This document shows positions 17,183 to 28,539 of a stretch of 63,918 nt of DNA, one piece after another. How positions within the stretch are numbered: the first letter of the stretch is position 1; every line of letters starts with the position of its first letter. The stretch lies in NCBI RefSeq assembly GCF_030063195.1, contig NZ_JASISS010000003.1, forward strand, positions 211,757 through 275,674. The letters run 5' to 3'. The position numbers were made by a program, and so were the translations under genes. Below the pieces are notes generated by a model. It saw only the letters and a list, made by a program, of their open reading frames with translations, was not told the origin of the DNA and ran no database searches. This DNA is from Cryobacterium sp. PH31-AA6. GTDB taxonomy: Bacteria; Actinomycetota; Actinomycetes; Actinomycetales; Microbacteriaceae.

Positions 17183-18145
17183 TCAGGCGAAAAGGTCGGA
17201 GATCCAGGCGACCTCGGCCGCGCTGGGTCGCCAGTGGGTTGCTTCGGTCGCGTTCTGCCGAATCTGCTCCGGACTGGTTGCCCCGGCGATCACGCTGGTC
17301 AACCCCGGTTGGGCGAGCAGCCAGGCGAGCGTGGCCGCGAGCATGGTCACGCCCCGCTCGTCGCACCAGTCCCGGTAGGCCTCGAGCACGTCCCAGGGGG
17401 CGTCGTCGACGAGGTGCCGCCTGATCATCATGATCCGGCTGTCCTCCGGGCCGCCGGCGCGGGAGAACTTGCCGGTGAGCAGGCCGTTGTGGAGCGGGAA
17501 GAATGGGAGGAAGCCCAGGCCGTAGGCGTTCACGGCGGGGAGCACTTCGTCTTCCGCGTCGCGCACGAGCAGGCTGTACTCATTCTGGGCGGAGATGAAT
17601 CGGGGGTGCGCGCCGAGCCTGGCCGTGAATTCGGCCTCGGCGATCTGCCAGCCGGCGAGATTGGAATGGCCGATGTAGCGGATCTTGCCCTCTCCGATGA
17701 GGTCGTCGAGTGTGTCGAGCGTCTCCTCGATCGGCGTATGTGGGTCGGGCTGGTGCAGCTGGTAGAGGTCGATCCAGTCCGTCTGCAGGCGCCGGAGCGA
17801 TCCCTCCACGGCGCGGCGGATGTAGCGGCGGGAGCCCCTGGCGTTCCAGTCCGGCCCGTTCAGGCCGTTCATGTCCATGCCGAACTTGGTGGCGAGAACG
17901 ATTTTGTCCCGGTTGCCGCGCAACGCGTGGCCCATCAGCGTCTCGCTCAGGCCACGTTCCGCCCCGTAGATGTCCGCCGTGTCGAACAAGGTGACACCCG
18001 CCTCGACGGCGGCGTCGATCACTGCCGACGTGCCCGCCTGTTCGGCCGTGGCGGTTCCGGCCCGGCCGAAATTGTTGCAGCCGAGCCCGATCGTGGACAC
18101 CATGAGTCCGGACTTGCCGAGGGCGCGATACTCGATCTCTGCCAT
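17183..18145 (-). CDS. Aldo/keto reductase
   Basis: 320-aa NADPH-dependent (beta/alpha)8 oxidoreductase. The catalytic set is visible: Asp and Tyr in LFDTADIYG, Lys in VLATKFGM, and His in LYQLHQPD. The C-terminal cofactor loop (LTSVIAGATSPEQIRQN) is typical. Substrates of such enzymes are aldehydes and ketones, and this one cannot be specified. The second in-frame start (ATG 18145) is chosen because TAGTCT lies exactly 6 nt upstream of it. It is divergent from the alanine-dehydrogenase-like gene across 57 bp and ends 9 bp from the TetR operator. Confidence 0.9.
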   Translation of the reverse strand: MAEIEYRALGKSGLMVSTIGLGCNNFGRAGTATAEQAGTSAVIDAAVEAGVTLFDTADIYGAERGLSETLMGHALRGNRDKIVLATKFGMDMNGLNGPDWNARGSRRYIRRAVEGSLRRLQTDWIDLYQLHQPDPHTPIEETLDTLDDLIGEGKIRYIGHSNLAGWQIAEAEFTARLGAHPRFISAQNEYSLLVRDAEDEVLPAVNAYGLGFLPFFPLHNGLLTGKFSRAGGPEDSRIMMIRRHLVDDAPWDVLEAYRDWCDERGVTMLAATLAWLLAQPGLTSVIAGATSPEQIRQNATEATHWRPSAAEVAWISDLFA

Positions 18146-18157
18146 CACCCCAGACTA
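18146..18157 (-). promoter_or_regulatory. -10 box before the aldo/keto reductase
   Basis: On the minus strand TAGTCT, then GGGGTG, then ATG. The 6-nt gap selects ATG 18145 over the GTG three bases upstream. Confidence 0.5.
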
Positions 18158-18202
18158 GGGCCGCGCGGCTGTGCTAAACAGGAATCAATCAAAGGGGTAA
18201 CT

Positions 18203-18216
18203 GTGAGTGCACTCAC
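18203..18216 (+). promoter_or_regulatory. 14-bp palindrome over a start codon
   Basis: GTGAGTGCACTCAC is a perfect palindrome beginning with the GTG start codon of the next gene. Its arms (GTGAGTG/CACTCAC) equal the arms of the TetR operator at 17155 but without the 6-bp centre. It could be an operator or chance. Confidence 0.35.
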
Positions 18217-19345
18217 GCTCGGCGTCATGTCTCGCTCCGGCAAACCGAACGAGCGTCGGCTGCCCATCCATCCGCAGCACCTCGATCGGATCGATCCCGA
18301 CGTGCGCCGGCGCATCTTCCTCGAGACCGGTTACGGCGACCAGTTCGGCCTGTCCGACGCCCAGCTCGCACCCCTGGTGGGCGGGATCGGCACGCGGGAG
18401 GAGCTCATCCGTGACTGCGACGTCATCCTTCTCGCCAAGCCGTTGCTGCGGGATGTCGCCGAGTTGCGCGACGGACAGGTGCTCTGGGGCTGGCCGCATT
18501 GCGTGCAGGATGCCGCCCTCACCCAGCTGGCCATCGACAAACGACTGACCCTGATCGCGTTCGAGGCCATGAACCACTGGACCGGCGGTGGCGAATTCCA
18601 CCTGCACGTTCTGCACAAGAACAACGAGCTCGCCGGCTACTCCTCCGTGCTGCACGCCCTGGCACTGACCGGCTCAACCGGCGACTACGGTCGCAAACTC
18701 CGTGCCGCCGTGATCGGCTTCGGAGCAACGGCCAGGGGTGCGGTGACCGCGTTGAATGCCCTCGGCGTCTATGACGTGACGGTGCTGACCAGCCGGGACG
18801 TGACCGCGGTCAGCTCGCCGATCCACTCGGCCCTGATCGTGCAACTCGAACACGGGGGCCCGGCGCACGAGAACTTCGCGCTCCCCGAGGGCGGCCGGGT
18901 TCCCTTGCCCGAATATCTGGCCGGCTACGACATCATCGTCAATTGCGTGCTGCAGGATCCGAACGCGCCACTCGTCTTCCTGGACACCGCTGACCTGGCC
19001 CTGATCATGCCGGGCTCGCTCATCATCGATGTCTCCTGCGACGCTGGAATGGGCTTCGAATGGGCGATACCGACGTCGTTCGACCACCCGACCTTCCAGG
19101 TCGGCGACAACGTGACCTACTACGCGGTCGACCACAGCCCCTCCTACCTATGGAACTCCGCCACCTGGGAGATCAGCGAGGCGTTGCTCCCCTACCTGCC
19201 CGAGCTCCTCGACGGAAGCGCGGCCTGGGACGCCAACGAAACGCTCCGCCGGGCGATCGAGGTCCGGGAAGGGGTCATCCAGAACCCGAGCATCCTGGAG
19301 TTCCAACACCGCTCGGGCGACTACCCGCATCCGATCCTCGGCTGA
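18203..19345 (+). CDS. Alanine dehydrogenase/PNT-like enzyme, N5-(carboxyethyl)ornithine synthase family
   Basis: 380-aa amino-acid dehydrogenase-type protein. The N-terminal part (SGKPNERRLPIHP, then FLETGYGDQFG) matches the alanine dehydrogenase/transhydrogenase and saccharopine dehydrogenase superfamily, and the Rossmann segment VIGFGATARGA lies at about residue 178. Relatives reductively condense pyruvate with an amino acid, or reduce it to alanine; which applies here is not clear. The GTG start at 18203 follows AAAGGGG with good spacing. The much longer in-frame extension upstream is antisense to the aldo/keto reductase and was rejected. Confidence 0.75.
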   Translation: MSALTLGVMSRSGKPNERRLPIHPQHLDRIDPDVRRRIFLETGYGDQFGLSDAQLAPLVGGIGTREELIRDCDVILLAKPLLRDVAELRDGQVLWGWPHCVQDAALTQLAIDKRLTLIAFEAMNHWTGGGEFHLHVLHKNNELAGYSSVLHALALTGSTGDYGRKLRAAVIGFGATARGAVTALNALGVYDVTVLTSRDVTAVSSPIHSALIVQLEHGGPAHENFALPEGGRVPLPEYLAGYDIIVNCVLQDPNAPLVFLDTADLALIMPGSLIIDVSCDAGMGFEWAIPTSFDHPTFQVGDNVTYYAVDHSPSYLWNSATWEISEALLPYLPELLDGSAAWDANETLRRAIEVREGVIQNPSILEFQHRSGDYPHPILG

Positions 19346-19347
19346 AC

Positions 19348-19363
19348 GGAGGGCCGCCCCTCC
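19348..19363 (+). terminator. Short hairpin after the dehydrogenase gene
   Basis: GGAGGG pairs with CCCTCC across a CCGC loop, 2 nt after the stop codon. No T run follows. It is a plausible but weak terminator. Confidence 0.35.
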
Positions 19364-19432
19364 TCCACACGGCGGGCAGCCGCGAGTTCACGCCGTGTCC
19401 GAAACCCGCCAGAGCGGGACGGCGGCGCCGAC

Positions 19433-19444
19433 TACAGTCGAAGA
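19433..19444 (+). promoter_or_regulatory. -10 box before ogt
   Basis: TACAGT (19433-19438), 6 nt, then ATG at 19445. It probably drives a leaderless ogt-tag transcript. Confidence 0.55.
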
Positions 19445-20005
19445 ATGACCAGCATCGCACCCTCGTTGATTCGTCTCCCCAGCCCGATCGGCCGACTCGA
19501 AATCACCGCCGATTCCGACTGCATCCTGTCGCTCTCGATCGAGCGTGACGGCCGCCTCCCGCTCGAGGAGTCACCCGAATCCCCGTCTTCGTTGCTCGAG
19601 CGCGCGGCGGTCGAGCTCGGCGAGTATTTCGCCGGCACCCGTACCGGCTTCGACCTTCCGGTGCGCCTCACCGGCGGCACGGTCTTTCAACAGAGCGTCT
19701 GGCAGCGGCTCGCCGGTCTCCGATTCGGGGAGGTCATCTCCTACGGCGAGCTGGGCGCCTCGATCGGGCGCCCGGGTTCCGGCCGGGCAATCGGTGGCGC
19801 GGTCGGCGCCAATCCGATTCCGATCCTGGTCGGCTGCCACCGGGTGCTCGCGGCCAACGGCCGGATCACGGGCTACAGCGGCGGCAACGGTATCCCAACC
19901 AAGGTCTGGCTGCTCGACCACGAGGGCATCGCGCACGTCGCCGGCGGGCCCGTGGGCACAGCGTTTGCGGGATTCGAGCCTGCGGGAATCGAACACGACG
20001 CGTGA
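19445..20005 (+). CDS. ogt: Methylated-DNA-protein-cysteine methyltransferase
   Basis: 186-aa suicide repair protein that moves alkyl groups from O6-alkylguanine to its own cysteine. The DNA-binding helix-turn-helix region (FQQSVWQRLAGLRFGEVISY, 81-100) and the RAIGGAVGANP loop are intact. The acceptor is Cys131 in VGCHRV; nearly all relatives have PCHRV, so the Pro is Gly here. The catalytic Cys-His-Arg is kept. The stop overlaps the GTG start of tag by 4 nt, which couples two alkylation-repair enzymes in one operon. Confidence 0.9.
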   Translation: MTSIAPSLIRLPSPIGRLEITADSDCILSLSIERDGRLPLEESPESPSSLLERAAVELGEYFAGTRTGFDLPVRLTGGTVFQQSVWQRLAGLRFGEVISYGELGASIGRPGSGRAIGGAVGANPIPILVGCHRVLAANGRITGYSGGNGIPTKVWLLDHEGIAHVAGGPVGTAFAGFEPAGIEHDA

Positions 20006-20616
20006 CGGGCGCTCAGCTCGCGATTGCCGACGATGGACTCCCCCGCTGCGGCTGGGTCGGCACCGACGCCGAGTATCGCCGCTACCACGACGAGGAGTGG
20101 GGTCGTCCGCTCCGCAGCGACCGGCTCCTCTTCGAGAAGCTGTGCCTGGAGGGATTCCAGGCCGGACTGTCCTGGATCACGATCCTGCGCCGCCGACCGG
20201 CCTTCCGGGCTGCCTTCTTCGACTTCGACGTGGACCGGGTCGCGGCCATGGGCGAGGAGGATGTCGCCCGGCTCGTCACCGATGCGAGCATCATCCGTCA
20301 CCGGGGCAAGATCGAGGCCACCATCGGCAACGCCAGAGTCACCCGCGACCTCGGGGAAAGCCTCGCCACGCTGATCTGGAGCTTCGCCCCTGAGCCCCGG
20401 GCCGCACGGCTGACCGGGCTCGGCGACATTCCCGCGGTCACGCCGGAATCGACGGCGCTCAGCCGTGAACTGCGCGCCCGCGGATACCGATTCGTCGGGC
20501 CGACCACCGTCTACGCGCTGATGCAGTCGGCCGGCCTGGTCGACGACCACGTCGTCGGCTGTCACCGTGCCGGCGCCGTCGCGGCGCGGTCCGGCTCCGG
20601 CTCCGGGTACAGCTAG
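20002..20616 (+). CDS. tag: DNA-3-methyladenine glycosylase I
   Basis: 204-aa base-excision glycosylase that removes 3-methyladenine. Typical blocks are present: CGWVGTDAEYRRYHDEEWG at residues 16-34 with the Cys and His of the zinc site, FEKLCLEGFQAGLSWITIL, and the C-terminal zinc residues around VVGCHR. The tail (AARSGSGSGYS) is low-complexity. The GTG start lies in the 4-nt overlap with ogt. The two proteins cover complementary alkylation lesions. Confidence 0.92.
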   Translation: MTGAQLAIADDGLPRCGWVGTDAEYRRYHDEEWGRPLRSDRLLFEKLCLEGFQAGLSWITILRRRPAFRAAFFDFDVDRVAAMGEEDVARLVTDASIIRHRGKIEATIGNARVTRDLGESLATLIWSFAPEPRAARLTGLGDIPAVTPESTALSRELRARGYRFVGPTTVYALMQSAGLVDDHVVGCHRAGAVAARSGSGSGYS

Positions 20617-20629
20617 CGCAGGGCGGGTG

Positions 20630-21628
<999 letters not shown>

Positions 21629-21648
21629 TTTGCCCGAGGGCCTCCGAG

Positions 21649-22419
21649 TCACGTCCGGGGCACGCCGACCAGTTGCTCGACGACCAGATCGAGCTCGCCC
21701 GCCGCCCCGCGGCGCAGCGTGAAGCCGGCCGACTCGGCCCAGTCGAGCAGCCCGTCCACGCCGTCGAACGACTCACCGTGTTCGATCAGGACCCGGCTGA
21801 AGACACCTTTCGCGGTCTTGTTGAAGTGGTTGAGTGCCCGGGTGCGGCCGTCTGATGCCTGGGTGACGACGCGCAGATAGAGTGAGTTCGGGCGCACGGG
21901 CACTGGCCCGAGTGCGGCATAGCCCGCGGATCTGAGGTCGAGCAGGAGTCCGTCGGAATCCCGCAGGACCTTTTCGACCGGCCCGCGCCAGTGCTTCTTG
22001 AGGCTGAGGTTCGGCAGCCGGGAGTCGTAGGAGAGCCGGTAGGCCGGGATCAGGTCGAGGGCGCCGATCGGGCCGAAGAGGGCCGACTGAACCCGCACGT
22101 GCTCGCCGGCCCAGAGCCGAGCCGCCGGCGTCAGCGTCGCGGCGTCGAGGGCGTCGTAGAGCACGCCCGTGTAGCGGTCGAGAACCGGCATGGTCGGTGA
22201 TCCAGCCAGTTCCCGGTTGCGAACGACCTCGGCCAGCTGGGTGCGGCCGAGCTTGAGCGCAGCGATCATGTCAAGCGGATGTTTCGCCAGACCGACCAGC
22301 GCACGCACAAGTACCCGCCGGCTGGAGTGCAGCGACGGGTACGTGAGGTTGTGCAGGTCAAGCGGTTCGCCGGTGCCGCCGAGACGTTTGGTCTCGGACG
22401 GCGGCAGCAGGATTATCAA
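21649..22419 (-). CDS. yaaA: YaaA-family (DUF328/UPF0246) peroxide stress protein
   Basis: 256-aa cytoplasmic protein. The N-terminus LIILLPPSETKR and later blocks (YTGVLYDAL, SYDSRLPNLSLKKHW, NHFNKTAKG) are typical of YaaA, which in E. coli limits free iron and oxidative DNA damage. A TTG start at 22419 is needed: the family N-terminus begins there, and the ORF upstream reads out of frame through atpC. It starts 4 nt after the atpC stop, so it is probably the last gene of the ATP synthase operon. That the role is the same as in E. coli is inference. Confidence 0.85.
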   Translation of the reverse strand: MIILLPPSETKRLGGTGEPLDLHNLTYPSLHSSRRVLVRALVGLAKHPLDMIAALKLGRTQLAEVVRNRELAGSPTMPVLDRYTGVLYDALDAATLTPAARLWAGEHVRVQSALFGPIGALDLIPAYRLSYDSRLPNLSLKKHWRGPVEKVLRDSDGLLLDLRSAGYAALGPVPVRPNSLYLRVVTQASDGRTRALNHFNKTAKGVFSRVLIEHGESFDGVDGLLDWAESAGFTLRRGAAGELDLVVEQLVGVPRT

Positions 22420-22423
22420 TCGG

Positions 22424-22687
22424 CTAGACGAGCCCGGCCTTGCGGGCAACGATGGTGACCACGTTGTTGGCGACCGAAAGGAATCCGTCCGCCGCCTCGG
22501 CGACGATCTTCTTGCCGTCCGCCAGGGTGACCCGAACCTCGCCGCTGGCGAGGATCGCGAGCATCGGCTCGTGGCCGGCGAGGATACCGATCTCGCCTTC
22601 CACGGTGCGGGCAACGACCATCGTTGCCTCGCCGGCCCAGACTTCCTGGTCCGCCGCGACGACGCTGACGTTGAGAGCCGCAGCCAT
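22424..22687 (-). CDS. atpC: ATP synthase F1 epsilon subunit, short form
   Basis: 87-aa central-stalk subunit. The beta-sandwich domain is complete (LNVSVVAADQEVW, then GEIGILAGHEPML, then FLSVANNVVTIVA), but the chain ends at ARKAGLV. The C-terminal two-helix domain that inhibits hydrolysis in other bacteria is absent; usual length is about 120-140 aa. The ATG at 22687 is 2 nt after the atpD stop, so it is chosen over an in-frame start inside atpD. Last subunit gene of the operon, followed at 4 nt by yaaA. Confidence 0.93.
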   Translation of the reverse strand: MAAALNVSVVAADQEVWAGEATMVVARTVEGEIGILAGHEPMLAILASGEVRVTLADGKKIVAEAADGFLSVANNVVTIVARKAGLV

Positions 22688-22689
22688 GG

Positions 22690-24171
<1,482 letters not shown>

Positions 24172-25074
24172 TTAGTTCTTGGCGGATGAGAGCGCTTCGG
24201 CTCCACCCACGATCTCGGAAATCTGCGAGGTGATCTCGGTCTGCCTGGCGTTGTTCGACAACCGGGTGAAGTCCTTGATGAGCTTGTCCGCGTTGTCGGA
24301 GGCCGACTGCATGGCCTTCTGGCGCGAGGCGTGCTCCGCGGCAGCGGACTGCAGCATGGCGTTGAAGATGCGGCTCTCGATGTAGACGGGCAGGAGTGCG
24401 TCGAGCACGGTTTCCACGTCAGGCTCGAACTCGTACAACGGCAGGACCTGGTTCTCGCCGGGTTCCTCAACGCCTTCGACGACCTCGAGGGGCAACAGAC
24501 GAACGACCTCGGGCACCTGGGTGACCATGCTGACGAACCGGTTGTAGACCACGTGGATCTCGTCGACTCCGCCGTCGTCGGCATCCCGGAGGAACGCTTC
24601 GAGCAGCGCGTCGCTGATCTCCTTGGCGGTTTCGAACTGGGGCTGGTCGGTGGAACCGGTCCAGACCCGTTCGGACGGGCGCCGACGGAAGTTGAAGTAC
24701 GCCGCTGCCTTGCGCCCGACCAGGAAGTAGACGACATCCTTGCCCTGCGCCAGCAGAAGCTGGGTCAGTGACTCGGCCTCGCGCAGCGCCTGCGAGCTGA
24801 ACGCGCCGGCAAGACCACGGTCGGACGCGAAGATGACCACTGCGGCCCGTTCGATCTTTTCCGGTTCGGTGGTGAGCACGTGCGCAACATTGGTGTAGGT
24901 TGCGACGGCCGATACCGCCTGGGTGATCGATCGTGCGAACGGGGTCGACGCGGCGACTCGCGCCTTGGCCTTCTGGATGCGCGAGGCCGAGATCAACTCC
25001 ATGGCCCGAGTGATCTTCTTGGTCGTCTGGGCAGCCTTGATCTTCTGCCGGTAGACCCGAAGTTGCGCTCCCAT
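24172..25074 (-). CDS. atpG: ATP synthase F1 gamma subunit
   Basis: 300-aa rotor shaft. The N-terminal helix ([20 protein letters not shown], then [16 protein letters not shown]) and the C-terminal helix ([18 protein letters not shown], then VGGAEAL) form the coiled coil. The SDRGLAGAF motif is intact. A GC-rich hairpin separates it from atpA, with an 80-bp gap. Confidence 0.97.
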   Translation of the reverse strand: MGAQLRVYRQKIKAAQTTKKITRAMELISASRIQKAKARVAASTPFARSITQAVSAVATYTNVAHVLTTEPEKIERAAVVIFASDRGLAGAFSSQALREAESLTQLLLAQGKDVVYFLVGRKAAAYFNFRRRPSERVWTGSTDQPQFETAKEISDALLEAFLRDADDGGVDEIHVVYNRFVSMVTQVPEVVRLLPLEVVEGVEEPGENQVLPLYEFEPDVETVLDALLPVYIESRIFNAMLQSAAAEHASRQKAMQSASDNADKLIKDFTRLSNNARQTEITSQISEIVGGAEALSSAKN

Positions 25075-25126
25075 GTGTCTCCTGTGCTTCCTTGTCTGTG
25101 GGTGAATGTGCCGGTGCGGCCGTTCA

Positions 25127-25148
25127 TGGGGCCCCCGGAGGGGCCCCA
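25127..25148 (-). promoter_or_regulatory. Strong hairpin between atpA and atpG
   Basis: TGGGGCCCC pairs perfectly with GGGGCCCCA around a 4-nt loop, 6 nt after the atpA stop codon. There is no T run, and atpG follows 52 nt later. It may act as a partial attenuator or as an RNA-stability element that sets subunit ratios. Confidence 0.6.
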
Positions 25149-25154
25149 GGCGGC

Positions 25155-26792
25155 TTAGCGCCGGTGCTTCACAATCTTTTCCTGGTTGACGTCTTCGGCG
25201 GCAATCGCTTCGAACTCTTCCTTGCCGACCGAGGCGAGCGGCTTGCCCTCGCCGGTCTGGAACTCGCGCTTGTAGTTGTCGACCTCGGCCTCGAGGGTCG
25301 CGACGATGGCGTCGTCGAGCACGTTCGTCTCCCGCAGCTTCGTGAGGACGTCGGTGGTGCGGCCGAGGTGGTCAAGCAGTCCGCGTTCGAACCGGAGCAC
25401 GTCCTCGACCGGAACCTCGTCGAACTTGCCGTTCGTTCCGGCCCAGATCGAGACGACCTGGTCCTCGACCGGGTACGGCGAGTACTGCGGCTGCTTGAGC
25501 AGCTCGGTCAGGCGGGCGCCACGGGCGAGCTGGCGGCGGCTGGTCGCGTCGAGGTCCGACGCGAACATCGCGAAGGCCTCGAGCGAACGGTACTGGGCCA
25601 GTTCGAGCTTCAGCGTTCCGGAGACCTTCTTGATCGACTTCACCTGCGCGTCGCCACCGACGCGCGACACCGAGATGCCCACGTCGACTGCGGGGCGCTG
25701 GTTGGCGTTGAACAGGTCGGACTGGAGGAAGATCTGACCATCGGTGATCGAGATCACGTTGGTCGGGATGTAGGCCGAGACGTCGTTGGCCTTGGTCTCG
25801 ATGATCGGCAGGCCGGTCATCGATCCGGCGCCGAGGGCGTCGGAGAGTTTCGCACAACGCTCGAGCAGACGGGAGTGCAGGTAGAACACGTCGCCGGGGT
25901 AGGCTTCGCGTCCCGGCGGGCGGCGCAGCAGCAGCGACACGGCACGGTAGGCCTCGGCCTGCTTGGACAGGTCGTCGAAGACCACGAGAACGTGCTTGCC
26001 CTGGTACATCCAGTGCTGGCCGATGGCCGAGCCGGTGTACGGGGCGAGGTACTTGAAGCCGGCCGGGTCGGAGGCGGGGGACGCGACGATGGTCGTGAAC
26101 TCCATGACGCCGGCATCCTCGAGCGCGCCCTTGACGGCGGCGATCGTGGAGCCCTTCTGACCGATGGCAACGTAGATGCAGCGAACCTGCTTGTTCACAT
26201 CTCCGGAAGCCCAGTTGGCCTTCTGGTTGATGATGGTGTCGATCGCGATCGCGGTCTTGCCGGTCTGGCGGTCGCCGATGATCAGCTGGCGCTGGCCACG
26301 GCCGATCGGGATCATCGCGTCGATGGCCTTGATGCCGGTCTGCATCGGCTCGTGCACGGACTTGCGGTCCATGACGCCGGGCGCCTGAAGCTCGAGGGCA
26401 CGACGGCCTTCGGACTCGATCGGGCCGAGGCCGTCGATCGGGGCGCCGAGCGGGTCGACGACGCGACCGAGGTAGCCGTCGCCGATGGGAACGGAGAGCA
26501 CCTCGCCGGTGCGATGCACCTCCATGCCCTCAACGATTCCGGCGAACTCGCCGAGGACGACGACACCGATCTCGTCTTCGTCGAGGTTCAGGGCGAGGCC
26601 CAGTGTGCCGTCGGCGAATTTGATGAGCTCGTTGGCCATCACGCTGGGAAGACCCTCGACGTGGGCGATTCCGTCGCCGGCCGTGGTGACGTAGCCAACC
26701 TCGTTCGTGGCGGTCTTGCTCGGCTCGTAGGACTTGACGAAGTCCTGGAGAGCATCGCGGATCTCATCGGGGCTGATCGTTAGTTCTGCCAT
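25155..26792 (-). CDS. atpA: ATP synthase F1 alpha subunit
   Basis: 545-aa non-catalytic nucleotide-binding subunit. Walker A is [13 protein letters not shown]. It starts [19 protein letters not shown] and has the usual length plus a short C-terminal tail ([11 protein letters not shown]). Two ATGs are adjacent; the second (26792) is preferred because the AGGGA Shine-Dalgarno is better spaced. It follows atpH after an 87-bp gap. Confidence 0.98.
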   Translation of the reverse strand: MAELTISPDEIRDALQDFVKSYEPSKTATNEVGYVTTAGDGIAHVEGLPSVMANELIKFADGTLGLALNLDEDEIGVVVLGEFAGIVEGMEVHRTGEVLSVPIGDGYLGRVVDPLGAPIDGLGPIESEGRRALELQAPGVMDRKSVHEPMQTGIKAIDAMIPIGRGQRQLIIGDRQTGKTAIAIDTIINQKANWASGDVNKQVRCIYVAIGQKGSTIAAVKGALEDAGVMEFTTIVASPASDPAGFKYLAPYTGSAIGQHWMYQGKHVLVVFDDLSKQAEAYRAVSLLLRRPPGREAYPGDVFYLHSRLLERCAKLSDALGAGSMTGLPIIETKANDVSAYIPTNVISITDGQIFLQSDLFNANQRPAVDVGISVSRVGGDAQVKSIKKVSGTLKLELAQYRSLEAFAMFASDLDATSRRQLARGARLTELLKQPQYSPYPVEDQVVSIWAGTNGKFDEVPVEDVLRFERGLLDHLGRTTDVLTKLRETNVLDDAIVATLEAEVDNYKREFQTGEGKPLASVGKEEFEAIAAEDVNQEKIVKHRR

Positions 26793-26879
26793 CATCTTCC
26801 CTTTCCCGTACGGGGTGTACAGGTTCTGTCTGAAACGAAACGTTGCCGCTTCGAGGTTTTCGTTCCGATTGACCGTAGG

Positions 26880-27677
26880 TCAGCCGGCAAGCTGGAGTCT
26901 CAAATCCTTGAGTCGGGTGGCGATGCTGCCATCAATGACATCGTCGCCGATCTGTACGCGCACTCCGCCGACGAGCGACGGGTCCACGACCAGGTTGATG
27001 GTGAGCTTGCGCCCGTACCGCTCCGACAGGTTGGCGCGCAACCGGTCGAGCTGCGTTGTCGTCAACGGCGAAGCCGAGGTGACGGTCGCAATGGACGTGC
27101 CCGACTGGTCCGCCACGACGGCCGCGGCGTGGCCCAGCAGTTCGCCGATCCGGCGCCCGCGGGGCTGCTGCATGAGGTGCCGCACGATGACCAGGGTCTG
27201 CGCGGTGACCTTGCCGGTGAGGATGGAGTCGACGAGTCCGACCTTGGCCTGTGCGGCACCGAGCTTGCTCGCGAGAGCCAGCTCCAGTTCCGCGTTGCCG
27301 GATACGGTCGCACCGAACGAGAAGAGTTCGGCTTCGACGACGCCTTCGGCGGTGGCCGAGGATGCGACGCAGCGCAATCCGACGTCTTCGATCCCCGCGA
27401 GCAGGTCGGTATGACTCGACCAGCGCGCCGCGGTCACGGCCTGCAGCAGGTCGAGCGCGGTCGACGTGACGACGGGGCCGAACACCTTGGCGACCAGGGT
27501 CGCCTTGGGTGCGGCGTCAACAGCCGGGTCGACGAGAGCCGACAGGAGCTGCGAGGACTCGCCGATAACGCGGCCCGCGTTCAGCAGGCTTTCCCCGGTC
27601 GCCAGATCGGCCGTGCCGCCGAGGGCGGTCAGTGCCGCTCGCGACGAGGCCAAAGCTTCTCTGGTGGCGCTTCCCAT
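26880..27677 (-). CDS. atpH: ATP synthase F1 delta subunit
   Basis: 265-aa peripheral-stalk subunit. The C-terminal part (LVVDPSLVGGVRVQIGDDVI, then DGSIATRLKDLRLQL) is the standard delta signature. It is about 85 residues longer than the E. coli protein, mainly in the N-terminal helical half, as is common in actinobacteria; unlike mycobacteria it is not fused to a b-type segment. The start overlaps the atpF stop by 1 nt. Confidence 0.95.
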   Translation of the reverse strand: MGSATREALASSRAALTALGGTADLATGESLLNAGRVIGESSQLLSALVDPAVDAAPKATLVAKVFGPVVTSTALDLLQAVTAARWSSHTDLLAGIEDVGLRCVASSATAEGVVEAELFSFGATVSGNAELELALASKLGAAQAKVGLVDSILTGKVTAQTLVIVRHLMQQPRGRRIGELLGHAAAVVADQSGTSIATVTSASPLTTTQLDRLRANLSERYGRKLTINLVVDPSLVGGVRVQIGDDVIDGSIATRLKDLRLQLAG

Positions 27678-28228
27678 TACTTAGCTGCTTTCTCCGAGGC
27701 CTCAAGGTCGGCCAGGAATCGGTCGACAATGGCGCTGGCCTTCGCGTCGTCGGTCAGGCTTTCGCCGATGACTCCCGATGCGAGGTCGATGGCCAGGGTG
27801 CCGACTTCGGAACGCAGGGACACGACGGCCGCCTGACGTTCTGCTTCGATCTGGACCTTGGCGCTCGCGGTGACGCGGGCGGCCTCACTGACGGCCAGTT
27901 CGCGGTGCTCGGCGACGATCTTCTGACCGTCCGCACGGGCGACCTCGCGGATCTTGCCGGCTTCGGCACGCGCGTCAGCAAGCTGGGCCGTGTACTGCTC
28001 GAGAGCGGCTTCGGCCTGGCGCTGGGCGTCGTCCGCCTTGGCGATGTTTCCTTCGATGGCTTCAGCGCGCTCGTCGAGGAGCTTCTGCATCCTCGGAAGC
28101 ACAAGCTTCCAGAAGAAGAACAGAATCACGACGAAGATCAGACCGGACCAGATTATGTCGTAGAGCTCCGGGAGAAGCGGGTTGCGCGTCTCGGTCTCCG
28201 CTGCAGCTGCTATCACTGCGTTAAACAT
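27677..28228 (-). CDS. atpF: ATP synthase Fo b subunit
   Basis: 183-aa stator arm. One transmembrane helix (LYDIIWSGLIFVVILFFFWK, about 22-41) precedes a long charged helix (KLVLPRMQKLLDERAEAIEG, then KADDAQRQAEAALEQY). The start has an AGGAGG-type site upstream. One-nt overlap with atpH and a 29-bp gap after atpE. Confidence 0.97.
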   Translation of the reverse strand: MFNAVIAAAAETETRNPLLPELYDIIWSGLIFVVILFFFWKLVLPRMQKLLDERAEAIEGNIAKADDAQRQAEAALEQYTAQLADARAEAGKIREVARADGQKIVAEHRELAVSEAARVTASAKVQIEAERQAAVVSLRSEVGTLAIDLASGVIGESLTDDAKASAIVDRFLADLEASEKAAK

Positions 28229-28257
28229 CGTGCCTCCTGACTAGAGAGAAAAGAGGA

Positions 28258-28539
<282 letters not shown>

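Noticed and set aside
17159..18202. N-terminal extension of the alanine-dehydrogenase-like frame back to 17159
   Set aside because: This part is antisense to the aldo/keto reductase; a good Shine-Dalgarno and the family N-terminus support GTG 18203.
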